From NCBI GenBank assembly GCA_000372785.1, contig KB889825.1, positions 1 to 32,680 of the forward strand: DNA of 32,680 nucleotides, in the 5' to 3' direction. Shown one piece after another: positions 7,282 through 16,111 of the stretch (positions are counted from its first letter, which is position 1; each line of letters begins with the position of its first letter). A program made the position numbers and the translations under genes. Source of the DNA: a gamma proteobacterium SCGC AB-629-P17. Lineage in GTDB: Bacteria > Pseudomonadota > Gammaproteobacteria > PS1 > Pseudothioglobaceae. The notes under the pieces were generated by a model that saw nothing but the letters and a program-made list of their open reading frames with translations, made no database searches and had not been told where the DNA came from.

Positions 7282-9645
7282 ATGAGTGCTATACAACTCT
7301 CAGATTTTGAACACAAGTTCACCAATCCTTCTGATGTTCTTCATGATGCCTTAACAGGGAGTTTTATTGAAGCATCAAAAGTGATGACTCCTAATGGATT
7401 AAAAGTTTATCTTGATGGTGCAGGTGCTCTGAACAGTATGGGAAAGGGTGAAGATATGGTGATTTCCTTTTTAGAGGAAACACCTATGGTAGTTAAAGAG
7501 GTAGGTGAGTCAATAATAGGTGAAATTGTCTTATCGACCATGAAAATGTCCTCACAAACCTCTGCATCTGTTTTGGCATTAATGCTCTCTAGTCTTCCGA
7601 CTGTTGCAAAGCGCATGAGTGATCTTGACCTTATGAAGAGCTATTTACGCTTGTTGGAGCGAATGATTTCCCTAGCGCCTCGTGGTATGCGTCCAATGCT
7701 CAGTCATATTGAACAGTTAACCAGTAAATTAACACTGGGTGGTTTGAGACGATGGGTGCTTTATGGCGCAGAAACCTTTAATCGTGATTTCAAAGCGCAG
7801 ATCGCATACTTCGAATTAAGTAGTGCGGAATCCATGCAAATTCTTGAGCAAGAAAGACGAGGCACACTTTTTATTGATAACCAAAGAAAATTGCAGTTTT
7901 ACCTCAGAGCCTTTTACAACCGTGATTTTTTTCTTCGTCCAACATCAGGAGATTACGAAACCAGAAAAGGATTAAGGCCTTATATCGAATATGGCATTAT
8001 GCATATACCAGATGCCTATGATGATTATATTCATGCCTCTGGTAAAGTTGTTGCAGGTGTTGACTGCTATCGAGCTGTTTGTGCTCATGCAGCCGCACAC
8101 ATTATTCAAACAACTTCTGCCTTTAAGGGAGATGACTTAAATCCTTTACAAGTCGCCTGTATTTCATTAATTGAAGACCTGAGGGTTGAGCTTAATACAA
8201 TTAAAAAGTTTCCAGGGATGAAAAAAATTTGGATTGCCTTACACCCTGATGATGAAGATTTAAAAGAGTACAACCCATTTATTACTGACCTTGTAGATTT
8301 TTCAAGAGCTACACTTGATTCGAGTTACCAAGCAAAACAAAAATTTAATAAAGACTTTCTTATAAAGTTTAGAAAAAAAATGGCGAAAAAAGGTGAATTC
8401 TCAGAGATGAGTTACGATTTAGGCTTGAGTTACTATGAAATCATTAAATCAGAGACAGATGTAAAAATTAGCGCTTCAGCTCTAGTAGCAACTCCAATCC
8501 AATACAGAGATGACAATCGCTATATATGGGAATATGCAGAGCTAGATTGGCTATCTGAAGGAAACGACTATGTGCCTGTCAGTCAAAGGCAAGTTCGCCG
8601 TAATGTTAATATCATGGAGATGTGGAACGAACTGGACGTTGAAACAGCTGGCGATGATGCACAAGAGATTTGGACACTTGATTCTGAATACTTTCCTGAT
8701 GAACTAGATGGAGTGAGTTTGAATGAACTTGAGGGTAAAGAGCCTACCAGTGAACCTTTTCATTACAATGAATGGGATTATCAACTGCAACTTTATAGAC
8801 CAAACTGGGTAACTTTGTATGAGAGACGGATACGTAAAGGTGACCCGGAGGTGATTAACACGATTTTGAAAACCTATAAACCGGTTGCTAATCGACTAAA
8901 AAATGCAATTGATCAACTTCAGCCTCAGGGTTTGGTTAAGCTAAAGAAACAGCAAGAGGGTAGTGAGCTTGATATTGATGAGTGTGTTACTGCGATTGCT
9001 GACATTAGAATTGGAACGACTCCATCAGACAGGATATATGTTAAAAAAATTCAACATACCAGAGATGTTGCAGTTAACCTTTTGATGGATTTGTCTGAAT
9101 CCACCAACGATATGGTTGTCGGCAGTGAACGTAGCATTTTGGAGTTGATGCAAGAAGCCACTTCATTGCTTTCTTGGGCAATCAATAAGATTGGTGATAA
9201 TTTAACGATTTCGGGTTTTGCATCAGACTCAAGGCATGATGTTCAGTATTATCGATTCAAGCCATTTCATCATAGTTTTAATGATGAAGTAAAAGCACGT
9301 TTAGCAGGTATCAGAGGAGGTTTGTCAACACGAATGGGGACAGCAATGCGACATGCAGGCGTTGATTTATTGACACAGTCCTCCGCCAAAAAGATACTCT
9401 TAGTTTTAACAGATGGAGAACCAGCTGATATCGATGTGGATGATCCACAACACTTGAGGATGGATGCAAAAAAAGCTGTAGAAGAATTAAGAGCTCAAGG
9501 GATCGTGACATTTTGCATCAGCCTTGACCCTTATGCAGATGAATATGTAGCAAGAATTTTTGGTAAAAATCGTTTTATGGTGATTGATGATGTTAAAAAA
9601 TTGCCTGAGCGATTACCACAATTATTTATCTCATTAACTAAGTAG
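7282..9645 (+). CDS. cbbO: RuBisCO activase adaptor CbbO (VWA-domain protein)
   Basis: CbbO is the adaptor that bridges the CbbQ hexamer to RuBisCO. The 787-residue protein has a long helical NorD-like N-terminal and central region and a C-terminal von Willebrand factor A domain. The metal-ion-dependent adhesion site is complete: DLSES with D603, S605 and S607, T687 in MGTAM, and D711 in LTDGE. In characterised CbbO proteins the MIDAS contacts the large subunit, so an intact site argues for a working activase. No clear Shine-Dalgarno precedes the ATG, only 11 nt after cbbQ, so translation is probably coupled. Length is typical for CbbO. Confidence 0.94.
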   Translation: MSAIQLSDFEHKFTNPSDVLHDALTGSFIEASKVMTPNGLKVYLDGAGALNSMGKGEDMVISFLEETPMVVKEVGESIIGEIVLSTMKMSSQTSASVLALMLSSLPTVAKRMSDLDLMKSYLRLLERMISLAPRGMRPMLSHIEQLTSKLTLGGLRRWVLYGAETFNRDFKAQIAYFELSSAESMQILEQERRGTLFIDNQRKLQFYLRAFYNRDFFLRPTSGDYETRKGLRPYIEYGIMHIPDAYDDYIHASGKVVAGVDCYRAVCAHAAAHIIQTTSAFKGDDLNPLQVACISLIEDLRVELNTIKKFPGMKKIWIALHPDDEDLKEYNPFITDLVDFSRATLDSSYQAKQKFNKDFLIKFRKKMAKKGEFSEMSYDLGLSYYEIIKSETDVKISASALVATPIQYRDDNRYIWEYAELDWLSEGNDYVPVSQRQVRRNVNIMEMWNELDVETAGDDAQEIWTLDSEYFPDELDGVSLNELEGKEPTSEPFHYNEWDYQLQLYRPNWVTLYERRIRKGDPEVINTILKTYKPVANRLKNAIDQLQPQGLVKLKKQQEGSELDIDECVTAIADIRIGTTPSDRIYVKKIQHTRDVAVNLLMDLSESTNDMVVGSERSILELMQEATSLLSWAINKIGDNLTISGFASDSRHDVQYYRFKPFHHSFNDEVKARLAGIRGGLSTRMGTAMRHAGVDLLTQSSAKKILLVLTDGEPADIDVDDPQHLRMDAKKAVEELRAQGIVTFCISLDPYADEYVARIFGKNRFMVIDDVKKLPERLPQLFISLTK

Positions 9646-9649
9646 TTTT

Positions 9650-9901
9650 GTGGATAAAGAAGATAAATTAGTAGAGTTTGATCCAAAATATCCTCATACT
9701 TTGCCGGAAGATTGGAAAAATAAACTGGCTCCTACGGTTTATGAGGTTTTAGCCACATCAAATACACTCAAAAAAATGTATGCTGAACAAGTAAAAGACA
9801 TCGAAAAAGGTGTTATTAGTGTTGAGTTAGGTGAAGAGAACTTACGTAACATTGCGACCAATTATCAAACCATCAAGGCCCTACTTTTTCAGCCAAGATA
9901 A
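9650..9901 (+). CDS. Small unrecognised protein encoded directly after cbbO
   Basis: An 83-codon frame begins with GTG four bases after the cbbO stop and runs in the same direction. It is therefore almost certainly the last gene of the cbb operon. The product is soluble, mildly acidic, with no signal peptide or membrane segment. After a proline-containing N-terminus (YPHTLPEDW) it looks mostly helical. I do not recognise the family. Position suggests a link to RuBisCO activation or to CbbQ-CbbO assembly, but that is inference from context only. The lack of a convincing Shine-Dalgarno suggests translational coupling to cbbO. The next gene is convergent, 13 bases beyond the stop. Confidence 0.72.
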   Translation: MDKEDKLVEFDPKYPHTLPEDWKNKLAPTVYEVLATSNTLKKMYAEQVKDIEKGVISVELGEENLRNIATNYQTIKALLFQPR

Positions 9902-9914
9902 ACTCACCGAATTA

Positions 9915-10601
9915 TCAATTGAGTAAGTAATAGACAAAACTTACTAATCCAAATAATACTACTTGATGCGTTAAATAAATAATTAATGCATGTTTGCCCA
10001 TTACTTCTAACCAATGTATTCGAAATGTAAATGCCATTCGATAATAAGGGTGATGTCCTAGATAAATACCTATAAAGACAAAGGATAGCCATGGAAATAG
10101 GGGGTAATAATCGACACTCCTAAGTGGTAAGTATGGCTCAAAAATATTTGAAATAATGTTTAAATTTGGTTGATCAAAGATCCAGCCAATTAGAATTAAT
10201 GCAGCAATGAGGAGTGAAGTTTTTGGTAGGTTTATAAAGGCTATTGCTATTAAAGATGAAACCCAAATTAAATGAAGAATGCCAAAATAGACCCATGCAT
10301 CAGGAAACATTACATAAGTTCCAGTAGAAACCAATAGAGCTGCAATGCCTAAATAAATTAAACGCTTAAGAAACTTTCTAAGGTTAAGTTGCTTACTATG
10401 GGCAATAACTAAACTTATTCCAACAGCACTCAAGAAAAGAAAAACAATTAAACAACGCCATGTTATTCCAGCCCAATGAGTAAATAAAGGGACTTCAGTA
10501 AAACCAAATGAATTGAGGTCATAAATAAAGTGAAATGCAATCATCATAATGATTGCTATACCTCGCATTAAATCCAGAGCTGAATCTCTTAAATTATTCA
10601 T
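9915..10601 (-). CDS. DUF1624 / HGSNAT-like integral membrane protein
   Basis: This 228-residue inner-membrane protein has about seven hydrophobic segments. It begins with LDLMRGIAIIMMIAFHFIYDL, which matches the DUF1624 (heparan-alpha-glucosaminide N-acetyltransferase catalytic-like) family. That R-G plus FHFIYD pattern recurs in membrane acyltransferase-like proteins, but no substrate is known for the short bacterial members. The start codon lies 15 nt after the mog stop on the same strand, so it appears to be the distal gene of the molybdenum-cofactor operon. No clear ribosome binding site precedes it. A functional link to molybdopterin synthesis is not supported by the family and may be only positional. 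Confidence 0.8.
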   Translation of the reverse strand: MNNLRDSALDLMRGIAIIMMIAFHFIYDLNSFGFTEVPLFTHWAGITWRCLIVFLFLSAVGISLVIAHSKQLNLRKFLKRLIYLGIAALLVSTGTYVMFPDAWVYFGILHLIWVSSLIAIAFINLPKTSLLIAALILIGWIFDQPNLNIISNIFEPYLPLRSVDYYPLFPWLSFVFIGIYLGHHPYYRMAFTFRIHWLEVMGKHALIIYLTHQVVLFGLVSFVYYLLN

Positions 10602-10616
10602 AGCGAAATAATAAGG

Positions 10617-11147
10617 TTACTCAAATACCTGAGAAACAAAAGCCTTATCAATTATTATTAAAGAGTTATCAAGAAGTTCGAGACATTTTGGCACAGCTAG
10701 AAAGACCGCTCCTAAGCATACAGCGATTGCAACTGGCTTACCTGGCAGGTTAATGATTAAGCTGTTTCCTCTAGTACCAGCAATTTGACGAGATAGGATA
10801 GCAGTCGGTACAGTGCGAAGTGATACTATTCTCATCTGTTCGGCAAAACCGTCAAAGATCCTCTCACAAACAGATTGTGTTGCTTCAGGCGTTACATCTC
10901 TGGTAGTTGGGCCAGTGCCACCTGTGGTCAAGATAAGATTGCATCCAAGGGTGTCGCTCATTTCTATAAGGGTTTTTTCGATAACAGGCTGCTCATCTTC
11001 AATAATTTTTGAAACCACCTCATATGGACTTGTTACTGCCTTTGAAATCCACTCTTGCATAGCAGGACCACTGATATCTTCATAAACACCACGAGAAGCC
11101 CTATCTGAAATAGTAAGGAATCCAATTTTGATAGTATTTTCGCTCAT
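10617..11147 (-). CDS. mog: Molybdopterin adenylyltransferase
   Basis: Mog activates molybdopterin by adenylylation, making the MPT-AMP used by MoeA for molybdenum insertion. The 176-residue protein has the ISDRASRGVYED N-terminus and the TTGGTGPTTRDVTPEAT binding loop of the MoCF/Mog family. The later segment PTAILSRQIAGTRG is closer to E. coli Mog than to MoaB. It is about 20 residues shorter than E. coli Mog at the C-terminal half. AAGGG is placed 5 nt before the ATG, in the 8-nt gap after moaD. It is the fifth gene of the leftward moe/moa operon. Confidence 0.9.
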   Translation of the reverse strand: MSENTIKIGFLTISDRASRGVYEDISGPAMQEWISKAVTSPYEVVSKIIEDEQPVIEKTLIEMSDTLGCNLILTTGGTGPTTRDVTPEATQSVCERIFDGFAEQMRIVSLRTVPTAILSRQIAGTRGNSLIINLPGKPVAIAVCLGAVFLAVPKCLELLDNSLIIIDKAFVSQVFE

Positions 11148-11155
11148 ATAACCCT

Positions 11156-11392
11156 TTAACCTCCAGTCACAGGTGGGAAAAATGCAACCTCATCGCTTTC
11201 ACAAACTTTAGTGCTTTCATTGGCCATTTCATGATTGACTGCACACATGATATTTTCAGGAAAGTATTGTGCTCCATATTTCTCAATCAGTTGTTTTTTG
11301 ATTGATGAAATGGATATTGGTGATACAACATTGATTTCGTCATGAGCAGTGTTCAAATTTTCTTTTAGGGAAGCAAAGTAGAGAATTTTCAT
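11156..11392 (-). CDS. moaD: Molybdopterin synthase small (sulfur carrier) subunit
   Basis: MoaD is a ubiquitin-fold sulfur carrier. Its C-terminal glycine is adenylylated, thiocarboxylated, and donates sulfur to cyclic pyranopterin monophosphate within MoaD-MoaE. The 78-residue length fits and the protein ends in VTGG, the essential di-glycine tail. Its ATG overlaps the moaA stop by 4 nt (ATGA), so translation is coupled. moaE is not adjacent but lies 3.4 kb away (14788-15240). No moeB (MoaD-activating enzyme) is present in the window. Confidence 0.9.
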   Translation of the reverse strand: MKILYFASLKENLNTAHDEINVVSPISISSIKKQLIEKYGAQYFPENIMCAVNHEMANESTKVCESDEVAFFPPVTGG

Positions 11393-12384
11393 CCACCAAT
11401 CTCCACCATTTGTCGGTTACTGATATTATCAATATCAGAGCTAAAGAAATGCTTCTCTGGTTTTTTTGTAATAGCCTTGACAATCAAATTCTTGATTTCT
11501 GCGTCACTCATTTTTGAGCGTACAGCATCACGAAGAGAAACAGAATCTTTCTGTCCAAGACAAAGAATTAAGTCTCCTTTGGCTGTCAATCTGACACGGT
11601 TGCAGCTACCGCAAAAATGATTAGAAACTGCCGAAATTGTTGCAATGCTTGTATTTGTTCCTTCAATCAGCATGGCTTTGGCTGGACCGTCTGTTTGTTT
11701 AGAGTTCTTGGTAATAAGCTTGTTACCATACTTTTTATAAACTCTTTCAAGGATTTCTTTTTCACTATAGTGTCTATCAAGGGCCTCAATGCCAGCAAGT
11801 CCTATAGGCATGGTTTCAATGAAACGAATATCTAGTCCTCGACCAATTGCAAAATCAATCATTGCCTCAATTTCTTCATCATTGACACCTTTCATGACTA
11901 CCATATTAAGTTTAATTGGACTCATTCCAGCAGCAATTGCTGCATCGATGCCTTTAATAACTCTCTCTAAGTCACCATCCAGAGTAATCTCTTTAAAGCG
12001 CTCAGGAATAAGGGAGTCAATTGAAATGTTGACCCTATTAATACCATGACTTTTTAGTTTTTCAGCTAATGATGACAGAAGGTGGGCGTTGGTTGAAAGA
12101 GGTATGTCAGTCAAGCCCGGAATATCTCCTAACATTCTCGTCAAGTCAAGAATATCTTTACGGAGTAAAGGCTCGCCACCAGTGAGTCGAACTTTTGTTA
12201 CACCTAGTTCGGCAAATAGACCGACAATTTTGACAATCTCTTCAAAAGAAAGAACTTCAGAACGCGTAGTGTGTGTTTGATGATCTTCATCACGACAGTA
12301 ATGACATCGATAGTTACAATGATCCGTTACTGAGACTCGTAAATAATTAATATGACGGTTAAAGGGATCAATTATTTGATTCAT
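11389..12384 (-). CDS. moaA: GTP 3',8-cyclase (radical SAM)
   Basis: MoaA, with MoaC, converts GTP to cyclic pyranopterin monophosphate, the first step of molybdenum-cofactor synthesis. The radical-SAM cluster site is C23, C27 and C30 in CNYRCHYC. The second, substrate-binding cluster uses C258, C261 and C275 (CGSC...C). The protein ends in Gly-Gly, whose glycines are needed for activity in characterised MoaA. The frame could be extended five codons to a TTG inside moaC, but the ATG at 12384 forms an ATGA overlap with the moaC stop and gives the normal N-terminus, 331 residues in total. It overlaps moaD by 4 nt. Confidence 0.95.
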   Translation of the reverse strand: MNQIIDPFNRHINYLRVSVTDHCNYRCHYCRDEDHQTHTTRSEVLSFEEIVKIVGLFAELGVTKVRLTGGEPLLRKDILDLTRMLGDIPGLTDIPLSTNAHLLSSLAEKLKSHGINRVNISIDSLIPERFKEITLDGDLERVIKGIDAAIAAGMSPIKLNMVVMKGVNDEEIEAMIDFAIGRGLDIRFIETMPIGLAGIEALDRHYSEKEILERVYKKYGNKLITKNSKQTDGPAKAMLIEGTNTSIATISAVSNHFCGSCNRVRLTAKGDLILCLGQKDSVSLRDAVRSKMSDAEIKNLIVKAITKKPEKHFFSSDIDNISNRQMVEIGG

Positions 12385-12860
12385 GATTCCAGTTTCCAAT
12401 GGCCCGACTTGCCACCTTTCTTTTCTAATAATTGAACGCTATCTATTTTCATAAATCGATCAACTGCTTTACACATATCGTAAATAGTTAAAGCTGAAAC
12501 GCTTGCTGCAGTTAACGCTTCCATTTCTACTCCTGTTTTACCATTAAGTTTTGTTGTAGCTATGATTTCAATACAGGATTTCTCAAGGTTAGGAGTGAGT
12601 TCAATGCTAACTTTGGAAAGCATCAGAGGGTGACAAAGTGGAATTAGCTCCGAACATTTTTTTGCAGCCTGAATACCAGCGACTCTGGCAACAGCAAGAA
12701 CATCACCCTTTTTGTGAGAACCAGAAACAATCAATTCCAGTGTTTCTGGTTTCATCAGAACGACCGCACCAGCTCTGGCTTCACGAGCAGTGTTATTTTT
12801 ATCCGAAACATCGACCATTTGGGCGTCACCATTGTCGTTAATGTGGGTTAATTTACTCAT
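12381..12860 (-). CDS. moaC: Cyclic pyranopterin monophosphate synthase
   Basis: MoaC completes cyclic pyranopterin monophosphate formation from the 3',8-cyclo-GTP made by MoaA. The 159-residue protein has the family landmarks [17 protein letters not shown] at the N-terminus, the ELIPLCHPL segment, and [20 protein letters not shown] with the catalytic-region acidic and lysine residues (KAVD). It overlaps moeA by 4 nt at its start and moaA by 4 nt at its stop, in a chain of coupled genes. Length is typical. Confidence 0.96.
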   Translation of the reverse strand: MSKLTHINDNGDAQMVDVSDKNNTAREARAGAVVLMKPETLELIVSGSHKKGDVLAVARVAGIQAAKKCSELIPLCHPLMLSKVSIELTPNLEKSCIEIIATTKLNGKTGVEMEALTAASVSALTIYDMCKAVDRFMKIDSVQLLEKKGGKSGHWKLES

Positions 12861-14140
12861 CGTGTTAGCTCACTCAAAGGATAGTAATTGAGCAGCTCAC
12901 CTGCTTCAAAAGTTTTGTTTTCTGGAATTTCAACTAGGCCGTCAGCCCAAACAATGGAACTCATTATATCGGAGCCTTGCTTAGGATAGAGGCTAGCAAC
13001 TGGCGTACTTTCTGAGTGATCAATACGTGCACGTGCGTACTCACGTCTTGGTTTGGAACGTTTACATTCAAAATTTGCTTTCACTTTTATTATTTTAGAT
13101 TGATAGTTATTGTTACCCTGCATTTTTTTTATGAATGGCAAAGAAAATATACAAAAGGTTACAAAGCTGGAAACAGGGTTACCAGGTAATCCAATGAAGG
13201 GAGTTTGTTTGACTTTTCCATAGGCCAAGGGTTTGCCTGGTTTCATACGAATTTTCCATAGATTTAGCTCTCCAAGGCTTTCTACAGCGGGTTTAACGTG
13301 ATCTTCTTCTCCAACAGAGACACCCCCTGTCGTCATAATCAAATTGCATTGACTCTCTAATGCTTCTAGGGCGTCGCAAGTTGCACTAAATTTATCTTCA
13401 ATATTGCCCAAATTAATAACTTCACAGCCAACTTGCCCAAGAAGGGCGACTAGAGCATAGCGATTGGAATTGTATATTTTTCCCGAAGAAAGAGGAATAC
13501 CTGGCTCAACTAATTCGTCACCAGTAAAAAATACTCCAACCTTGATTTTTTTATAAACGGTGAGTTCTCCAACACCTACAGAGGAAGCTAGGGAGATATC
13601 CTGTGGCTGAATTTGTTTTCCAGAGCTAAGAATCACATCGTCTTTAACGATATCGTTTCCGGTTGGTCGAATATTTTCATTCAGTTTAATAGCTCTTGTA
13701 ATGGTAATCTGGTCTCCATTCTCCGAAACTTCACACTCTTCTTGCATAATAACGGTATTAGCACCTTTTGGGATTGGTGCTCCGGTAAAGATTCTTGCAG
13801 CACAACCTTTATTCAATTCATTGCCGGTCGAGCCTGCAGGAATTCTATCAACGATATCGAAACTAAGATTTTTCTCTAATAATTGATTATCATTTAGTGC
13901 AATTGCATAACCATCCATAGCGCTGTTATCAAAACCTGGAACGTTTATTGTGGAATGAATATCGCAGGCTAAAATCCTACCCAGTGAATTATCGAGTGAA
14001 ACCGATTCTTTTTTTTCTGGGGCAGTAGAGGCATCCAGCAAAAATTCCAAGGCTTCGTCAGCACTCAGTAATGACTGATTAAAAACAGGAGAGTCGCAGT
14101 TAACTGCTTGATTATTCATTAGGTTTGATGGTTTTAGCAT
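12857..14140 (-). CDS. moeA: Molybdopterin molybdenumtransferase
   Basis: MoeA inserts molybdate into MPT-AMP to form active molybdenum cofactor. The 427-residue protein shows the [15 protein letters not shown] segment of the domain with the conserved substrate-facing aspartate, the [20 protein letters not shown] motif, the [13 protein letters not shown] MoCF-like loop, and the KPGKPLAYG and [10 protein letters not shown] motifs. It heads the leftward operon moeA-moaC-moaA-moaD-mog-DUF1624. Its -10 (TATAAT) lies only 11 nt from the ATG and no Shine-Dalgarno is visible, so the message may be nearly leaderless. A downstream ATG at 14119 would shorten the N-terminus by seven residues. Confidence 0.95.
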   Translation of the reverse strand: MLKPSNLMNNQAVNCDSPVFNQSLLSADEALEFLLDASTAPEKKESVSLDNSLGRILACDIHSTINVPGFDNSAMDGYAIALNDNQLLEKNLSFDIVDRIPAGSTGNELNKGCAARIFTGAPIPKGANTVIMQEECEVSENGDQITITRAIKLNENIRPTGNDIVKDDVILSSGKQIQPQDISLASSVGVGELTVYKKIKVGVFFTGDELVEPGIPLSSGKIYNSNRYALVALLGQVGCEVINLGNIEDKFSATCDALEALESQCNLIMTTGGVSVGEEDHVKPAVESLGELNLWKIRMKPGKPLAYGKVKQTPFIGLPGNPVSSFVTFCIFSLPFIKKMQGNNNYQSKIIKVKANFECKRSKPRREYARARIDHSESTPVASLYPKQGSDIMSSIVWADGLVEIPENKTFEAGELLNYYPLSELTR

Positions 14141-14151
14141 TCAATCTAAGC

Positions 14152-14186
14152 ATTATACAATTGCAAGTAAATTTTCTACTTATAAT
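14152..14186. promoter_or_regulatory. Divergent -10 elements for moeA and mobA
   Basis: A perfect TATAAT on the minus strand (14152-14157) faces moeA. Another on the plus strand (14181-14186) faces mobA. No good -35 partner is evident for either (TTGCAA at 14161 is only 14 nt from the plus-strand element). The 72-base spacer therefore holds both transcription starts, and MoaA-pathway and MobA genes may be co-regulated. Confidence 0.45.
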
Positions 14187-14212
14187 TAACTTGAAAAATG
14201 AATGGTCTTTAA

Positions 14213-14791
14213 GTGAAAAAAATTTCCAAAAATGAGATAACAGTAGTTGTTTTGGCAGGAGGCAAAGCGTCAAGAATGGAAGGCGAGGATAAGGGACTTA
14301 TTGTTTTTCGTGAACTTCCATTGATAGCTCATGTTGTCAATGTTGTTAAACCTAAAGTTAGTCAAATTCTTATAAGTGCAAACCGAAATATTGAAGAATA
14401 CGCTAATTTCGGTAAAGTGATTAGAGATGACTTAAAAGGCTTTCAAGGACCTTTGGCCGGTATCTCTAAAGCTCTAAAAGTATGCTCAACACCATATCTT
14501 TTGGTGCTTCCTTGCGATAGTCCTTTGGTTGATGCTTCGCTAATAGATTCACTGATAGAGAAGATGGAGGTATCGAAAGTGGATATTTGTGTTGCTCACG
14601 ATGGGTCGATCATGCATGCAACATTTGCACTGATGAAAACTAAACTGGAAAAAAGTTTGGAAGAATTTTTAGAAGAGGGTGGTCGCAAGATGGCTCTTTG
14701 GTATCGTCAACAGAGTTTAGAAAGAATAGATGTTTCGAGTCATTTGGAAGTTTTAACCAATATAAATCGACCTGAAGACTTTAATCTTTAG
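14213..14791 (+). CDS. mobA: Molybdenum cofactor guanylyltransferase
   Basis: MobA attaches GMP to molybdenum cofactor to make the molybdopterin guanine dinucleotide used by the DMSO-reductase family (nitrate, formate and similar enzymes). The 192-residue protein begins with the nucleotide-binding LAGGKASRMEGEDKGL motif, has the expected D residue in RDDLKGFQGPLAGI, and PCDSPL for metal binding. It starts with GTG and has no clear Shine-Dalgarno. It diverges from moeA and its last codons overlap convergent moaE by 4 nt. Its presence implies that the organism makes bis-MGD enzymes, none of which is encoded here. Confidence 0.93.
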   Translation: MKKISKNEITVVVLAGGKASRMEGEDKGLIVFRELPLIAHVVNVVKPKVSQILISANRNIEEYANFGKVIRDDLKGFQGPLAGISKALKVCSTPYLLVLPCDSPLVDASLIDSLIEKMEVSKVDICVAHDGSIMHATFALMKTKLEKSLEEFLEEGGRKMALWYRQQSLERIDVSSHLEVLTNINRPEDFNL

Positions 14792-15240
14792 GACTGCCAG
14801 CGTTTTTTTTGTTCGTCATCACTTTCTCGTGATTCCACCCATTCCTCTTTTTGCTCTGTCGATTCTTTTTTCCAAAAAGGTGCGTCTGTTTTTAAATAAT
14901 CCATAATAAAATGGCACGATTCAAAAGCCGCTTGACGATGTTCGCTTGTTGTCACAACTAGAACAATTTGATCATTAACTTTTAGTTTTCCAATACGGTG
15001 AATAATAGTGACGTTTTGAAGATCCCAGCGATTTCTAGCCTCTTTGACGATTGATTTAAGTGATTTTTCAGTCATCTCTGGATAATGTTCAAGCGTCATA
15101 CTGGTAATGGAACCAGGGTGCAGATCTCTAACGGTACCGATAAAGCTTACAATGGCACCAATCTGGGCGTTGTTGCTGCGTGTATGACTGACTTCGGTTG
15201 TTAAATCGAAATCCTCTCTTTGAATGACTATTTTGTCCAT
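14788..15240 (-). CDS. moaE: Molybdopterin synthase large (catalytic) subunit
   Basis: MoaE dimerises and binds two MoaD, converting cyclic pyranopterin monophosphate to molybdopterin. The 150-residue length is right. GAIVSFIGTVRD, the HRIGKL segment, VVTTSEHRQAAFE and the FWKKE motif with its catalytic lysine region are all present. It is separated from moaD by the operon's other genes and by mobA, and is convergent with mobA with a 4-nt overlap, so convergent transcripts collide there. Another gene diverges upstream. Confidence 0.94.
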   Translation of the reverse strand: MDKIVIQREDFDLTTEVSHTRSNNAQIGAIVSFIGTVRDLHPGSITSMTLEHYPEMTEKSLKSIVKEARNRWDLQNVTIIHRIGKLKVNDQIVLVVTTSEHRQAAFESCHFIMDYLKTDAPFWKKESTEQKEEWVESRESDDEQKKRWQS

Positions 15241-15279
15241 GCTCTGATTTTATCGCTTTTGTGTCTTGTTTAATCATCT

Positions 15280-15306
15280 TTGAATGCTTTTTAATTGGTC
15301 TATAAT
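15280..15306 (+). promoter_or_regulatory. Probable promoter of the amidase-kynureninase pair
   Basis: TTGAAT (15280-15285) and a perfect TATAAT (15301-15306) are 15 bases apart, slightly short. Transcription would begin near 15313, about 20 nt before the ATG at 15335. Confidence 0.5.
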
Positions 15307-15334
15307 TCAATGAACCGTTTTATTGATCGAACAG

Positions 15335-16102
15335 ATGAAAGTTGCTACTATCTCTTTAAATATTGCTTGGCAAGATATTGAAAAGAATCTTGAGCGAGTG
15401 GAAAAATTCGTACTTCAAGCGAAGGCGGACGGTTGCGATGTCGTTGTTCTTCCTGAGGTTTTTAATACTGGTTTTATCGCTGATGTAGGTAAGTACGCTG
15501 AACTGCCGAATGGTAAAACTCATCATGCACTGCAACAATTTGCATTAGATAACCAAATTAATATAGTTGCTGGTTCCAGTGAAAAGAAAACAAACGAAAA
15601 AGCTCACAATATTGCTCTTGTGTTTGATAATCACGGTAAAGAGGTAGCAAAATACTCAAAATTACATCCTTTTAATTATGCCAATGAAGGCAAGTATTTT
15701 GCTTCAGGCAATGAAACTATTAAATTTGAATTAGACAGAATCCCTTGCTCAGTCTTTATTTGTTATGATTTACGTTTTCCTGAAATTTTTCGTCAAATTG
15801 CTGAAGAGGTTGAGGTAATTTTTGTTGTTGCTAATTGGCCACATACTCGTGAAATGCATTGGCAAAAATTGTTAATAGCAAGGGCAATTGAGAATCAATG
15901 TTTCATTGTTGGAGTTAATCGAATTGGTAATGATGGTGTTGGCTTAAAATACAACGGCTCTTCAATGGTAATTGATCCTTTAGGTGAAGTGTTGTTACAA
16001 ACAGATAAGACAACGGAGTATGCCAGTTGCGATATCGACATTTCAATGGTCTTCAAGACCCGGAAAAATTTTCCGTTTTTAGAAGACATTCGTTTTATCT
16101 AA
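15335..16102 (+). CDS. Nitrilase-superfamily carbon-nitrogen hydrolase (omega-amidase/YafV-like)
   Basis: This 255-residue cytoplasmic amidase has the Glu-Lys-Cys triad of the nitrilase superfamily: E41 in LPEVFNTGF, K109 in YSKLHPF and C143 in CYDLRFPE. The CYDLRFPE and YSKLHPF forms are typical of the Nit2/YafV branch, whose known members hydrolyse omega-amides of 2-oxo acids such as 2-oxoglutaramate. The frame runs upstream to a TTG at 15323, but the ATG at 15335 gives the normal N-terminus (MKVATISLN). kynU follows 9 nt later, so the two genes likely share a transcript. Exact substrate is inferred from family only; an N-acyl amide hydrolase is the alternative. Confidence 0.87.
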   Translation: MKVATISLNIAWQDIEKNLERVEKFVLQAKADGCDVVVLPEVFNTGFIADVGKYAELPNGKTHHALQQFALDNQINIVAGSSEKKTNEKAHNIALVFDNHGKEVAKYSKLHPFNYANEGKYFASGNETIKFELDRIPCSVFICYDLRFPEIFRQIAEEVEVIFVVANWPHTREMHWQKLLIARAIENQCFIVGVNRIGNDGVGLKYNGSSMVIDPLGEVLLQTDKTTEYASCDIDISMVFKTRKNFPFLEDIRFI

Positions 16103-16111
16103 ATACCCATA

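Noticed and set aside
8450-9645. Check of cbbO for frameshift or missing MIDAS residues
   Set aside because: The frame is continuous and D603, S605, S607, T687 and D711 are all present, so it looks functional.
9897-9925. Possible hairpin ACTC...AATT...AATT...GAGT between the small cbb gene and DUF1624
   Set aside because: The stem is broken and has no T-run, so it is not a convincing terminator.
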